Shown piece after piece: positions 36,701-47,834 of a DNA stretch of 64,000 nucleotides. How positions within the stretch are numbered: position 1 is the stretch's first letter; the number at the start of each line of letters is the position of its first letter. A program made the position numbers and the translations under genes. The notes under the pieces were generated by a model that was given only the letters and a program-made list of their open reading frames with translations, searched no databases and had not been told where the DNA came from. The DNA comes from Owenia fusiformis (lineage: Eukaryota > Annelida > Polychaeta > Sabellida > Oweniidae): assembly GCA_903813345.2 (NCBI GenBank), contig CAIIXF020000005.1, positions 1,674,001-1,738,000 of the forward strand, given 5' to 3'.

Positions 36701-39700
36701 TTTTCATCAAAGTTAAGATGAGTCAACGTCGCCAACGTGCAAATGCCAATGTTTTTGCTATAAATCAAGCAACAATGGTCTGTACGACCTGTAATAAATA
36801 TATAAGCAACGTTTTTATCACAAAATTCTTTGCCGGTTTTTTAAAATAATTTTCCAAATGATAGATACAAAATAATTGAATGATTGAACGGAGGGGGGGA
36901 GTGAACGGAGGGGGGGTGGAGTAATATGTCTTTAAGGTGGAAGAAATTTCCACAAATTCTTGTACTTGAAAAATGAACTCACTTACTCAGTAACCCCCCT
37001 ATCACACCAAACTAGTTCTTACCCGTTCTTGCCAGTCCTACGAAAATGTTGTAAAACGGGCTCAATCTGCCTGTGGTCGGAAAATATGTCTGAAATAATT
37101 AGCTTCTTCGTTCTTAAACAGTCTTCAATACGTCCATCTCGTTCGCAGTTCGTTCAGGTCGCACCACGTCGGTGTGCAACGTCGTAGAACGCGTCCCTTA
37201 GTCTAGAAGGTCAACATGACCTGATTACAGAACGGTATGGTCGCCATCACATTTTGAATCGATTCAAAATTCGAAAATCACATTCCTGTCTGAGAACGTT
37301 CATAAAGTACGTAAATAGACCTTAGAAAGTTGCAGCTACGTCCATTCCATTCGCACACAGTTTCAAACCAGTTTTGAAGAACGCAGTGGCAACTTGTTTG
37401 ATGTGATAGCTATATTTTTGCTAACTCGTTCATAAGCAGTGTTAAATACGTTCTTAATCAGTTTAAACCCGTTTGCAATTAGTTCTACCTCGTTCTCAAC
37501 ACGTCCTCAGACAGTTCAACTTGTTGTTAAAACGTCCCTAGTAGGATTGAAGTACGACGGTTCCGTTTGTAGTACGTCCAGCTCGTCGTTAGTACGTTGT
37601 CACTCGTTCTAATTGTAGAAGGTGACGACCACGAGAACATTTTGAGCATTGTCTAAGTTCTAGAGGACCTACCCGTTCGAATACGTTCAATGAAGTTTGT
37701 AAATAGATCCCAAACGGTTCTTAGTAGGTCCAGTCCGTTCGTACACAGTTGAAGCCCGTTTTCGAGAACGTAGTGAGAACTAGTTTGGTGTGATAGTAGG
37801 GTAACTTGATGTTACAACTCTGAAAAGTGAAAAATGGGGACATATGGAGTTAATGGAAGTTTTCATATGTCTTATAGACACATTACTCCCCCCTCCGTTC
37901 GATTACTTTTTATATAACGTATGGTAACGTGTTTTACAAAACCAATGATGACAATAGTTTTGTGATAATTACTTCACTTACAAGTATTTATTACAGGTCG
38001 TGTAGACCCCTGTTGGTTGATTTATAGCAAAAAATTGGCATTTGCACGTTGCCGACGCTGCACTTTTTTAATAGATCTTTTATTTTAGAACTCCACAGTT
38101 CAAAAAAATCCAAGAAGACCTAACATATTCCCCGTCCACTGCATCTATTCATTTAGCCATTCAATTGTAAACTTTCTCTTGAAAAAATAAATGTTCAAGA
38201 TTTGTTGAATTTTCTACCAAAAATCAGCTAGATCTACCCCCCCCCCCTCCTTTCATTTCTTCTGATCATCCGGTGTGATTCTTATTTGAGACTATATTTA
38301 ACACCTCCTGTGAAAATTTGAATGAAAAGGGCACAAACTCTTAGTTTGAGAAGGATTTTTTCTAAACTTACCAACACGGTAACAGTAAGAGAGTTGGCAC
38401 AATGGGGAACTTTAGGGTGCACTTTCTTCATAATTAGCCTTTTTTAATTCTAGATACCATATACCATATATTTTCTATTATATCATATACCATATTTTTT
38501 ACACCTCTTATACCATATATAAATTTTGCCCCCTCTTATACAATATACAATAAATTTTCAGCCTCTTATACGATATACAATATCTCTATACACCCCCCCC
38601 CTTTTGAGGGGTGAGATTTATTTTTGCACCCAACTTTATGTTATGTGCCAGATCACTTGTGAAGGCATAAATGTATAGAGCTACAAATACTATTATGTCT
38701 CGTCTGGTGTACTGGTCCCAGCTCCCTTGCTTGCCTGAAACACTCGAGTGCAATTACCATAGGCCTGGAAACATTAATAAAAAAATCTCTTTACTTGGTG
38801 TATTTGACGGGTTGTACTAAATACCACCTAGGTGCCCCACACCTAGGTGTCCCCATTGAAATGCCTAACTGGCATATTTTACTACTTTATTTCAAGATAA
38901 CATTTTTCAAGTGTTAATATGGTACATAATAAAGTATTTCCGTGGAACTTGTGTAAATATTTCTGATTGATTGATATTTTTAGTTTTGATATTTCATTAT
39001 TTGCTCACTATAAAATACTACAAATTCACCATTTTAGCAACTAAAGTAAGAACAATCTTTATATTTCAAATATAAATGCACACTTTAGCATAAGTGGTGT
39101 TTTATTACTACAAATAAGTAAGCAATGTAGCAAAATTCCAGGTGCCCATTTTTCTAACAATAAAACTTTTTACATTTTGTTTTCGAATCTTCTTTGCTAT
39201 ATATTCTCGACTACAAATTATTATTTCAAGAATATTAAATATGACAAAGGAAATAATACTATATTTAAAATGTGTATGTGGTTTAAATGGAATTAGAAAT
39301 CCAGGTGTAAATAAATAGATGAATAGGTGCCCAAGGGGATATCTAGATGGTATTTAGTAACACCCTATTTGACTCAATTTTTTGTAAATGTTCCCAGGCC
39401 CCTAGCAATAACTGCTGAAACCACCGACCTGTCCATATATCAGAAAACATATCCAGTTCCAAGACTTATACTCCTGCGAGCACTAAATTACTTCCTCTGT
39501 TTAATTACAATATGGGAGATTTAGCATCCATAACAGACAAATCAACACAACCAAATAAACTGAGTATTTAGGATTCTTTTTATTATGTAGTTCAATCCTC
39601 AATCATATGGATTTATCGGGAGAATGAGGCAATTTTTGTTTTTCTTTGGGAAAAGTCACACTTATTTTCAAAGAGGCGGTAGGTTTTAGAAGGGGAATCA

Positions 39701-42700
39701 TTGCTATTAACTCTGGATCTGGTCCTGCAGAGCCCAGATGTACCAATTTTGATGGCTGAAATAAGATAAATGACATGCAAAAATTGCTATTAGATTTTCA
39801 CGCCACTTGCAAAATTCAGATATATTTGATAAAGGCCTCTACAGAATGGAACTATTTGGAAAATGCAATAATCTTGGATTTATTACTTTTATTTTAATAT
39901 AATGGCACTCATGACTGGCACATAGTTAATATTTTTGATTATCATTGAGATATGTCAAATCATGATGCATATTTATTAATAGTCTGTTTCAAGCCCTCAT
40001 AACCCTTATTGCTTAAATGTGTCTGCAGATATTTAATAACAAATTATTTTCATTAATGTTCAGCCAGCATATGTTGGTTAATATCTGCAGTATTTCACAA
40101 ATCTGAGTGTAATCTGAATGTTTTATTTAATCAAATATATGTTGTATTTGGTTTTGAGCAAGGCTACACGTTAAAGGTGCCCTTTGCACTAGTTATTATA
40201 TTGACCCTGGATATCAAGTTGGAACTACAGCCCAGCAGTAGTCGCTTAAGCCTTTATAGCTCAGTTTGTAGATCATCAGTCTTTGGATCCAAGGGTCCTA
40301 GGTTCGATTCCCACACGGGCGTTGAACTTAACACACTTTCCTTCAATTTCTTTATCTGGCTTGTACACTATGCTTGTTAGGTAGGCATTCCCCTGGGTCA
40401 TTACATTATGTTAACATCTAATAATTCATAACCTCTATATAGTCAAAAATATATTTCAGATGTATTTTATTTTCCAGATCTGGATTTGTTTCTCTCCCAT
40501 AGCTAACATCACACATGAGTACTACAATGTAGATGACATGTCAGGTACGTAACATGACTTATTCCATAATAACATGTTTTCCCTGGGAAATAAACTGGAA
40601 TAAAACTGATATTCAAAAAATCCTGTATCAGCCAAAATCCAGTATCAGAATTATCAGAAAATTTCATGAGACTTTATTTTGTCAAAATGTCATTCAATAA
40701 ATTAAATTTTATTTTTATCAGTTAATGTTACCATCATTGGGTGAAGACATACAACAAAAATTTTCAGAAAAGTATTATGGAATAAATAGGTGATTGATTG
40801 TTGTGATGGAATATGAATTATTTACTCGAGAAAATATGATATTGGCCTCGGATAATATCATATTGACACTTGGGCTGTCACCCTTGGTCAATATGATATT
40901 TTCCTTGGTCAATATAATATTTCCCCTCGAAATAGAATTCATATTCCATCCCTCCTATTAAATAACCTCTATATATATCATGTTTATAACACATGACAAC
41001 AAATGTACTTCCCTTCCCTTCAAAATAGCCAATTATATTTTTGTTCCCTTTACTCATGGTCATTTTCTCTTTACCTCTGAAAATATATGTATTTGTTTCA
41101 TATACTTTATTTTTATATTTCTATTGTTTTGTTTTAGTGAACTGGTTGTCTCTGATATATCTAGTGGTCTGTATTCCCCTTGGCCTTGTTGCGTCCTGGA
41201 TGTTAGATACATTTGGACTCAGATTTGGTGTAGGTAACATGTTGCGTTATTTAAACATGCTCTCTATTGTTTTAAAAAAATATATATATCCATCAAATTA
41301 TGTCAGTCTTTTCTGATATATTATAATATCATCCCCAAACCCCTAAAACTTTGCTCTGCATTGCATGGTCCCACTCTTTTACAAACCTGAATCTAGTTAT
41401 TAACTGAGTTACCTTCAGTAATATATAAAAATTTTGTTTGAAAATTGTTGATATTTCACTTCTCTCAGTATTATACATTACATGTACGCCATTATATTTG
41501 TAGGATAACATTATTTTCTTTGTAGATTATCCTTGGAGCGTGGTTGAATGCTATTGGTGCAATAATACGTGTAGTCAGTACATTGGATATTGGTAGCAAC
41601 ATCAAGTTCCCATTGGTGTTGACTGGACAATCTATTGCAGCCTCAGCGCAACCATTACTTCTGTTTGCACCAACAAAGATGGCGGCTTTATGGTTTAGTG
41701 ATGGACAAAGGGCAACTGCTAATATGATTGCCTCAATGTGTGAGTTCTTACAAATAACCATTCATTTACATATTTGATTTGTGTGTATTGCAGTACATCA
41801 AGCTTACAAGTGGTGACATGTTGTTGTTGTACATTGTAGTCTCCAACTTTTTTGTTTACGGTGTTCAGTGTCTGTAACAAATGGCAGGTGGTGCAGTTTG
41901 CATGTTAAAGCCCTTTGTAAACACTATAAGAGTCACTTATTTTATAGAGTACCGTCACATAGTGTTTTTTGTCCAAGGTGTCCACATGATGTTAAATGCA
42001 AATAGAATATACTTATGTAACAACTCAGAAAGCTAAAGTTCCATGGTGAAAAATATGATGCGTACTATGTAAATTTAACTGAGTTATGTATTGTTCATGT
42101 GTATGTATTTTTATGTTGCAGTTATTGTGGTATTGTACACGATATCTATTATTATCTCAATTACGAAAAAATAGTATACTACTTCTTTTGATTCCAATGA
42201 TTTTCTGCCTCACTACATATATTGTTAAACTAAGTCTATACTGCAAACTATTCATTAAACCCTATTAAATAATCATTCAGTATAAAAAAAGATAATGGAT
42301 GTTGCTCTAACATTTCAATCTGTTCTAAAAAATGTAAGTATTTCTGTCTTTTTCAGCCAACCCACTCGGTATCCTCATTGCCAATGTTGTGTCGCCAGCC
42401 ATTGTTTATGACGTCTCCAAGTTTCAACTTATGGTGAGTAGAATAAAGATTCTCTTCACATTTACATTTTTTCTCATAACAAGTACATTTAAATGTATTT
42501 AGCTTTCTCAGGTATTAAACAATGTTTTAGTTTTACTGAGATATTTTTGGTGATGAAACAAAAGTACAATCTAAATGTTTTTCAACAAAATCAACAGCAG
42601 AATTGCCCCTTCAATTTCATGAACAAAATCATGGTTTGCCAAAATCATAACTTCATTGTAAAGAATTAAGTCCATGAAATTGTATTCACATCAGGACTAG

Positions 42701-45700
42701 TATATCTATTTTCATATTTTCAGATTATAATATTTGCTATCCCAGCTGGTGTTGGTGTTATCATGGCAACTGCAGGAATATGGAGTTCAGTTCCCCCCAC
42801 CCCTCCCACCTCCAGTGCTGCTAATGTGTCAGAACCTTTCTTTGAGGGGCTGAAGAAGGTATGTTATCTTACAAAAATCAGCAGTGTCCAAAAAGAGACG
42901 CACTGTAGCATTTGAGGGAAACAGTCACTTTAGAATCCTTTCATCCAAAAATTGTTTTCATTTTTGGAAATGGAGCAAAATAAGAAGTTATGCTGAAATT
43001 GATATACATATGAAGATTAAAAGTTTGATACTGTTTTTTGCATCTAGCAAAAATTTGGTCACACAATCAAAATTCCTAATTTTGCAATAAGTGTAAAAAT
43101 ACTTTTTGCTACTCTCATTACAGTTATAAGTATCGACCTTGGGCCAGTACATTTCCCCAAATTGAACAATGTATTTGATTTTGATTTCAATTTTCTTTAC
43201 AGCTAGCCAAGAACAAGGCTTACTGGGTACTTGCTATATCATTTGGTTCAGGTTTGGGGCTGTTCACCTCACTGACAACTCTACTGGAGCAGATCCTCTG
43301 TCCTAGAGGGTATGGAAATGTAAGTCACTTTTAAATATGCCAGGCACTCAGTTTCCCGAGGCTTGGTAAATTGAAATTTCTGAACATTTTCACTGAAGTC
43401 AAACAAAAGGGAGATATCAATTGAATTGCATTGAATTTATTCATACAAGGTTGTATGGCTTCAAATTATTTTATTTTAGAAGTTGCCATTGCCGTCTGGT
43501 CCGTCTATTATTCACACTTATACCAGCAGGCTGTGTGTGCTCTTCTACAGGCCGCATCTTTTCCTTTACTTCCTGATGGAAAACATTCAAACTTTTCGTC
43601 ACACTTTTGCTGGCATGGATTTCCATAGTCGTCATCTGCCATATTCCTCAAATCATGGCTGGTAACAATAACCACGAATGCGAGTACCAATGCCAGAATT
43701 GCAACACACTTCATTTTGTCCTGAAGAAAATGGAAAGGCATTAGAAATGCAGATCATTACACCTTTCATTTCATATACATTCATATTTTTACCTTTAACA
43801 TGTATATTGTTATTGTTGTAGAACGTGGCTAATAATGCTCAAAGCAAAGCCAGTTACACATGTACAGTTGTATTGTATTCTTTGTGCAAATGAACAACTT
43901 AATAAAAAAGGCATTGCCAAAATTATCTGTAACTTGCAAGTTGCCACATCAGGCACCTCGTTCAAACGTTGATCATTTCAGAAATTTTACGTCACAGTTC
44001 ATCAAAAATGTAAGTTACAGACTTCAACAGTTTTTTATGATGGTTATCAAGAAGTTCGCTATGTTATGTTTAAAGAAAAGTATGTGTAATGTTTGAGGTG
44101 TGTAATATTTCAATGCAACAATCTTGCCTCAATCATTTGTTTAAATACAAGGCCTTTTGAACTCCCCACCCTTCACTACTTAACTGCACACCTTCTCACA
44201 CACAAAATTAAGTGGATCAAGAAAACAGGGTCTTAATGCATTAGACTACTCAATCATGCCATTCCTAATTTTCTAAAATAATATGCTTTGATTTTTAAGG
44301 TTATTTCACGATGATTTTGATTCAGTTCTTCAATTCAATACATTTCTATTTTCTTCTTATTAAGAGAAAAAAGTGAGAATGAACAAAGACAAGCACCTAA
44401 TATGTGTTTTTTATAAATGTAAACCAAAAATTCCCTGAGTATATGAAAATTGTTATTTGTTTTCTCTTGTCTTGTCTTTCTGCTTAAAATGAATTCATTT
44501 GATAAAACAAATGTTAATTTTCTGATTTTATGACAAAATTGTTATTTAGCTTGATGGTAAAAAAATCAGTTTGTGTTTATTTGATTGCCCCTTAAAGTAT
44601 GTAATACTCACTTTTGAACTTTTCCTCAGACACCTGGAAGAATGCTGTTCAGGAATATTGGTGTCTCAAACCTCTTCACTTTTATAATGATTTCCAATGA
44701 GATTTCATCATCTGGAACAAACAATAGAAAATAATTCTATGATGCCCAATTTGATTGATTTAATCAGTCAATTCAAAACAAGCATGTTTTCAAATGAAAT
44801 AGGAATTTCAACATGATTAGGTAATAATAGAAAATAAATGGATTTTATTGATATTATTTAATTTTAGTGGCGTCATCAGTATCTATTTTTAGCAAAAGAT
44901 ATTTCTCTTTGTTAAAATTTATTATGTTCCCCATTGAGTTCAATATTCAATAGTAAAAACCCTTTTCTATGGACTTCTTTTATTCATTGGAAAAACTTCA
45001 AAAATTAACTTTTTTGAGTAAAAAGCAGTTTTCCTATCAAAGTTTAGAAGTCAGCAAGTTGTTAACTTTCAAAATAATCCAAAAGTGAGTTGTGCAAAAT
45101 ATGAGGAATAAATTTTCAGTAAATTGATTAATTTTTCCAAAAATCTTTTTCAATTTTCATTAATGTGAAGCATGGCTCCAAATCGCAATTAAGTGTCTCA
45201 TGACATAATAAAGCTGGGATTGCCAGGTGGTTTATTGAAAATGTTTCAGAAAGATATTAAAACCATAATCTACTTCATTGTCTTCAAATGCATTTTAAAC
45301 CTATGTGTACCAAAATAACATACTTGTAGGTTGATCACTCTTTGATTATAATCCTTCTGCACATGTGCCACACAGACAAACCATTTGAAGGGCTTGATTT
45401 CAAGTAATCAGGGATGTTGTATTTCTGGTGAAAGCCTAGACCTTGATCTTAGATGACATGAATTCTTAGTTTTCTAGCATCAACAAGATGTAATATTCCA
45501 TATCAGAGCTCTTATACTGTATATTAAAAATTGTTGGTTTTGCTGTAAAACCTAACTACCTGTATGTATATTGTGATTTCAGTCATTCTCTGGACTATGT
45601 GGTGCTCTGCTGATTGCGTTTGGCATATTGGGAGCTGCGATTGCTGGCATTATCGTGGACAAGACAAAGAAATTTGAGGAGGTTGCGAAGTTGCTGTATG

Positions 45701-47834
45701 GGTTTGCAGCCATAAGTGGAGTTTTCTTTGCTCTGGTAAGCTCCATCTTTGTATGAACACAAATTCATTGATTTGTAAGAAATATGTATTATAACTATTT
45801 GTATTGTATATTGATACATTTGGTTTGGCCAGTAAAGTAAAGTAAAGTTAAAGCTAACTTTCAATTCACCATTAATAAAGAATAGGAACTGCACTCTATT
45901 TGGTGCATCCAATTTGTTTAGTTAACTGTAAATTCTATAAAACTCAACAGTGTAATTTGAGCTTCAGAAATATTAATTCAATTAATATGAGGCAGGAGAA
46001 TACTGTATATGTACAAGTATATCAAGCCAAGTAGATCATTTAATTCATCCAGGCCCTGGACAAAAAGCTGTTTAATTTTTCATATGATTTCACCCTGGTA
46101 GAGCTGTTATGTATACATTGTCCAATCCACTTCTAGATTAATCAATAACTGCTCTATTAAATGTTTTCCAGATTGCCAGGGAGATAAATCAGGCTGTGTT
46201 AATCGCTGTAGCAACCAGTTTGTTTGGTATGTTTGGGTTTGCGTTGTATCCTATATGCCTAGAGCTGTCAGTGGAGTGTTCCTACCCTGTGGGAGAGGCT
46301 GTCAGTGCTGGGGGACTCATCATATCAGGGTAAGGAATGAGCATTGTGATTGCCATGGTTTTCTGCTTACATTTAAAGAGTACATTGTTCCTGTTATGTG
46401 CATAGGACTTCTATTTTTAATGTAGTGTCATGTCAATTCACGGGTTTTGATTTTTGCAAAATACAACTGCCTGGTTATCTCTGTTGTGAAACAGCAAAAT
46501 GACAAGGGATTTGATAATATGTCTTTCTGATGGGATTTGCTACTCCGGAGGGTTGGTGTTTTTCTAGTATTCATCATGGTTTCTATTTCCTAGGCAGATC
46601 CAGGGTATCATATTCATCATTGTTTCTATTTCCAATATACAGGCAGATCCAAGGTACCTGTATTATATTCATCATTGTTTCTATTTCTTTTATACAGGCA
46701 AATCCAGGGTATTATATTCATCATTATGTTTGTTATGAAATACTTAATTGTTATATACTTATTTACTGTATGTAATTTTGCCTAATACCCTTTATTTGGG
46801 TGATGGTATAACAAATAAAATTGAAATTGAAATCATTGTTTCTATTTCCTAGGCAGATCCAGGGTACTATATTCATCATTGTTTCTATTTCCAATATACA
46901 GGCAAATCCAGGGTATTATATTCATCATTGTGATGCAAGTGTTGGCCCAGGACCTTTCACCATTCCAGAGACAGTTCCAGAATTGTGAGAATGGTAGTGC
47001 ACCTATTGAAAAACAAGATATTAAAGATTTTACAAGTAAGTTGCACTAGATTTCCAGGGTTGCCAGAGTCGGGAAATGTTAGTGAAATGCAAAATGGAAT
47101 TAAAAAATTTTGAGAAGTCATGGAATGTAACTAAATTGTTTATTTAATATACCTATAGCTTAAAGCATTTTTATCAATGAATTAACTAATTATTCTCAGA
47201 ATGATCCAATTGATTAGATATTCTGCAAATAAAGATATCTTACAAGTATTTTTCATTTCTGAATTATAAAAGTATATTTATATGGACACTTTGTAGTAGT
47301 TTCCACTCTAGATGAGAATCTCCATTTCATGTTCTGATTGAGTCAAAATGATTTGCATAAATCAAGAATCACATTTGAGTACTCTCAGTTGAAATATGCC
47401 CCCCTCCCATTTTCCCCCACATTTTCGATGTGATCTTGCATATTTCACAACTTTCAGTTCATGATATATAATGTGTATTACTGTGTTCCTGTGTACTTGA
47501 TTCCTGTCTTAATTCAAATTGTATTGCCATTTTCAGTCAGTTTCACTAGTTCCGTAGGGGCCAAGGGGCAGGGAGATATTCCCTAATACTTAAACTGTTT
47601 TCTTCCATTTCAGTTCCTCTGCTAGCCTTCTGTGCAGTAGCTGCAGCCGCCTCAACCTTTCTCATATTTGGCTTCAAGACTGAATATAAACGTTTGTTAG
47701 CAGAACAACAACTTGCTGCAGAGAGAATCTTGCATTATGATAGTGGTATATATAACCCTGCAGCAGCCAATCAGTCATTAGAGTCACAACCAAGTTCAGA
47801 CGCACAGACAGACAAAATGGCCGCTGATTCTTAG
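33756..47834 (+). CDS. SLC49A4: SLC49A4-like (DIRC2) lysosomal MFS transporter, 11 exons
   Basis: Exons 33756-33908, 40478-40544, 41138-41229, 41526-41739, 42357-42433, 42724-42858, 43203-43319, 45583-45735, 46172-46329, 46902-47035 and 47614-47834 join in phase to 1,521 nt, 506 residues; human SLC49A4 is of similar length. The start is ATGATG; the second ATG has the better purine at -3. The N-terminus has NETSPLI, an acidic dileucine signal (ExxxLI) as used for lysosomal sorting. SRRWYILAVLCIL opens the first membrane span, LGAWLNAIGAIIR and SNPLGILIANVVSP are typical SLC49/FLVCR segments, and VECSYPVGEAVSAGG is the family's C-terminal-half signature. The central loop has PPTPPTS. About 12 membrane spans are expected. 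Family knowledge places it in lysosomal membranes; a role in proton-coupled pyridoxine export has been reported for the human protein. It has a nested gene in intron 7 and repeated splice sites at exon 10. Confidence 0.92.
33968..34204. mobile_element. MITE, 237 bp, Tc1/mariner-like ends
   Basis: The ends CAGTTGGGGACA and TGTCCCCAACTG are perfect, and the inverted repeat continues through AAATAAATGACAGGT with one difference, about 27 bp in all. TA flanks both ends (33966-33967, 34205-34206). CAGT termini with TA duplication are typical of Tc1/mariner elements. No transposase is encoded. Confidence 0.75.
34407..34523. mobile_element. Palindromic foldback element, 117 bp
   Basis: The left arm GGATTGGCTCCCAGAATGCA... 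and right arm ...TGCATTCTGGGAGTCAATCC pair, and the inner blocks AGCTTTCAAAATG and CATTTTGAAAGCT pair again across a short loop. About 45 bp per arm can be matched with one small insertion. No coding capacity. Confidence 0.7.
35060..35215 (+). repeat. AT-rich tandem repeat, TATACCATATACAATATTTT units
   Basis: Four or five degenerate units of about 28 bp, with CTCTTATACCATATACAATA and poly-T stretches, preceded by GTGTATAGAGGGTCTTGG. The same unit type recurs in the same orientation at about 38455-38590. Confidence 0.65.
36719..38062. mobile_element. Long-TIR foldback element with dimeric core, about 1.34 kb
   Basis: Imperfect inverted arms of roughly 270 bp (about 36719-36990 and 37805-38062) match at CAACGTGCAAATGCCAA, GCTATAAATCAA, ACGACCTGTAATAAATA, GAACGGAGGGGGG and GTAATATGTCT. 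Inside them is a sharper 30-bp inverted pair, CTATCACACCAAACTAGTTCT at 37000 and AGAACTAGTTTGGTGTGATAG at 37776. The core between is two diverged tandem copies of about 400 bp, each ending near ACTTGTTTGATGTGATAG or ACTAGTTTGGTGTGATAG, packed with CGTTC and ACGTCC words. No open frame of note is present, so it is presumably non-autonomous. Confidence 0.7.
38455..38602 (+). repeat. AT-rich tandem repeat, second block
   Basis: Degenerate units of CTCTTATACCATATA and ACAATATTTT as at 35060-35215, ending CTATACACCCCCCCCC. With the earlier block it brackets a 3.2-kb portion of intron 1. Confidence 0.6.
40250..40321 (+). repeat. tRNA-like sequence, probably SINE head
   Basis: An A-box-like TATAGCTCAGTTTGTAGA and a good B box GGTTCGATTCC stand at tRNA spacing, and the outer ends GCC/GGC can pair. 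The anticodon arm does not fold convincingly and no clear anticodon can be assigned. It is likely a tRNA-derived SINE or tRNA pseudogene in SLC49A4 intron 1, about 160 bp before exon 2. Confidence 0.5.
40805..40950. mobile_element. Foldback element, 146 bp, in SLC49A4 intron 2
   Basis: The ends GATGGAATATGAAT and ATTCATATTCCATC are perfect inverted repeats, and internal AATATCATATTGAC / GTCAATATGATATT blocks pair again around TTGGGCTGTCACCC. It lacks coding sequence; its target duplication is unclear. Confidence 0.65.
41797..41920 (+). repeat. Family A element copy in SLC49A4 intron 4
   Basis: Contains ACAAGTGGTGACATGTTG, GTAGTCTCCAACTTTTTTG, TTTACGGTG and CTGTAACAAATGGCAGGTGG in family order, ending GTTTGCATGTTAAAGCCC. 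The ends are eroded relative to the copy at 599. Confidence 0.7.
43436..43441 (-). terminator. Poly(A) signal of the nested peptide gene
   Basis: AATAAA on the minus strand, about 70 nt past the stop codon of the nested six-cysteine peptide gene. The position suits a short 3' UTR. Confidence 0.55.
43508..43714 (-). CDS. Nested secreted six-cysteine peptide, 68 residues
   Basis: An uninterrupted frame on the strand opposite SLC49A4, inside its intron 7. The chosen start has a 3' splice site (TTTCCATTTTCTTCAG) just 6 nt upstream, so the 5' UTR is spliced. Residues 1-18 or so (MKCVAILALVLAFVVIVTS) form a clear signal peptide. The remainder has six cysteines spaced C-x3-C-x5-C-x11-C-x6-C-x3-C and ends WYKCE, suggesting three disulfides and secretion. 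The two outer CxxxC pairs recall helical-hairpin disulfide peptides, but I do not recognise the family. It could be a host-defence peptide, a neuropeptide-like or toxin-like product. TATA box, first exon, splice sites and AATAAA all fit an independent gene. Confidence 0.75.
   Translation of the reverse strand: MKCVAILALVLAFVVIVTSHDLRNMADDDYGNPCQQKCDEKFECFPSGSKGKDAACRRAHTACWYKCE
44612..44655 (-). other. Probable non-coding first exon of the nested peptide gene
   Basis: On the minus strand a consensus 5' splice site (AAAA/GTGAGTATT) ends this segment at 44612, and a TATA box lies about 25-30 bp upstream of the proposed start near 44655. The implied intron, 44611 to 43721, ends in the strong 3' splice site before the peptide start codon. 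The transcription start is an estimate. Confidence 0.45.
44679..44686 (-). promoter_or_regulatory. TATA box of the nested peptide gene
   Basis: TATAAAAG on the minus strand is an excellent TATA match. Its distance to the candidate first exon and the spliced peptide-coding exon makes it a plausible core promoter. Confidence 0.5.
46575..46930 (+). repeat. Five repeated 3' splice sites at SLC49A4 exon 10
   Basis: The 3' splice site and first codons of exon 10 are repeated: acceptor-like junctions before GCA(A/G)ATCCA(G/A)GGTA occur at 46594, 46643, 46698, 46853 and 46902, each preceded by TTTCTATTTC tracts and followed by TTCATCATT. Only the last (46902) continues into the full exon in the correct frame. 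The first and third copies run into stop codons, so their use would truncate the transporter. A tail-like block ending AATAAAATTGAAATTGAAAT (about 46740-46835), reminiscent of non-LTR retroelement ends, separates the third and fourth copies. Confidence 0.8.

Larger units (their letters stand above)
33909..40477. other. SLC49A4 intron 1, rich in foldback elements
   Basis: A 6.6-kb intron with no coding sequence recognised. It carries the elements listed separately at 33968, 34407, 35060, 36719, 38455 and 40250. A G-run followed by TGTATAG at 34689-34703 and its inverted counterpart CTATACACCCCCCCCC at 38586-38602 flank most of the repeat-rich part. Confidence 0.7.

Noticed and set aside
43431-43665. 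Plus-strand frames of 60-65 residues in SLC49A4 intron 7
   Set aside because: They are antisense shadows of the six-cysteine peptide gene, which has signal peptide, splice sites and poly(A) signal on the minus strand.
46530-46775. Separate 81-residue gene
   Set aside because: It is a read-through of the duplicated exon 10 splice-site units and shows no independent features.
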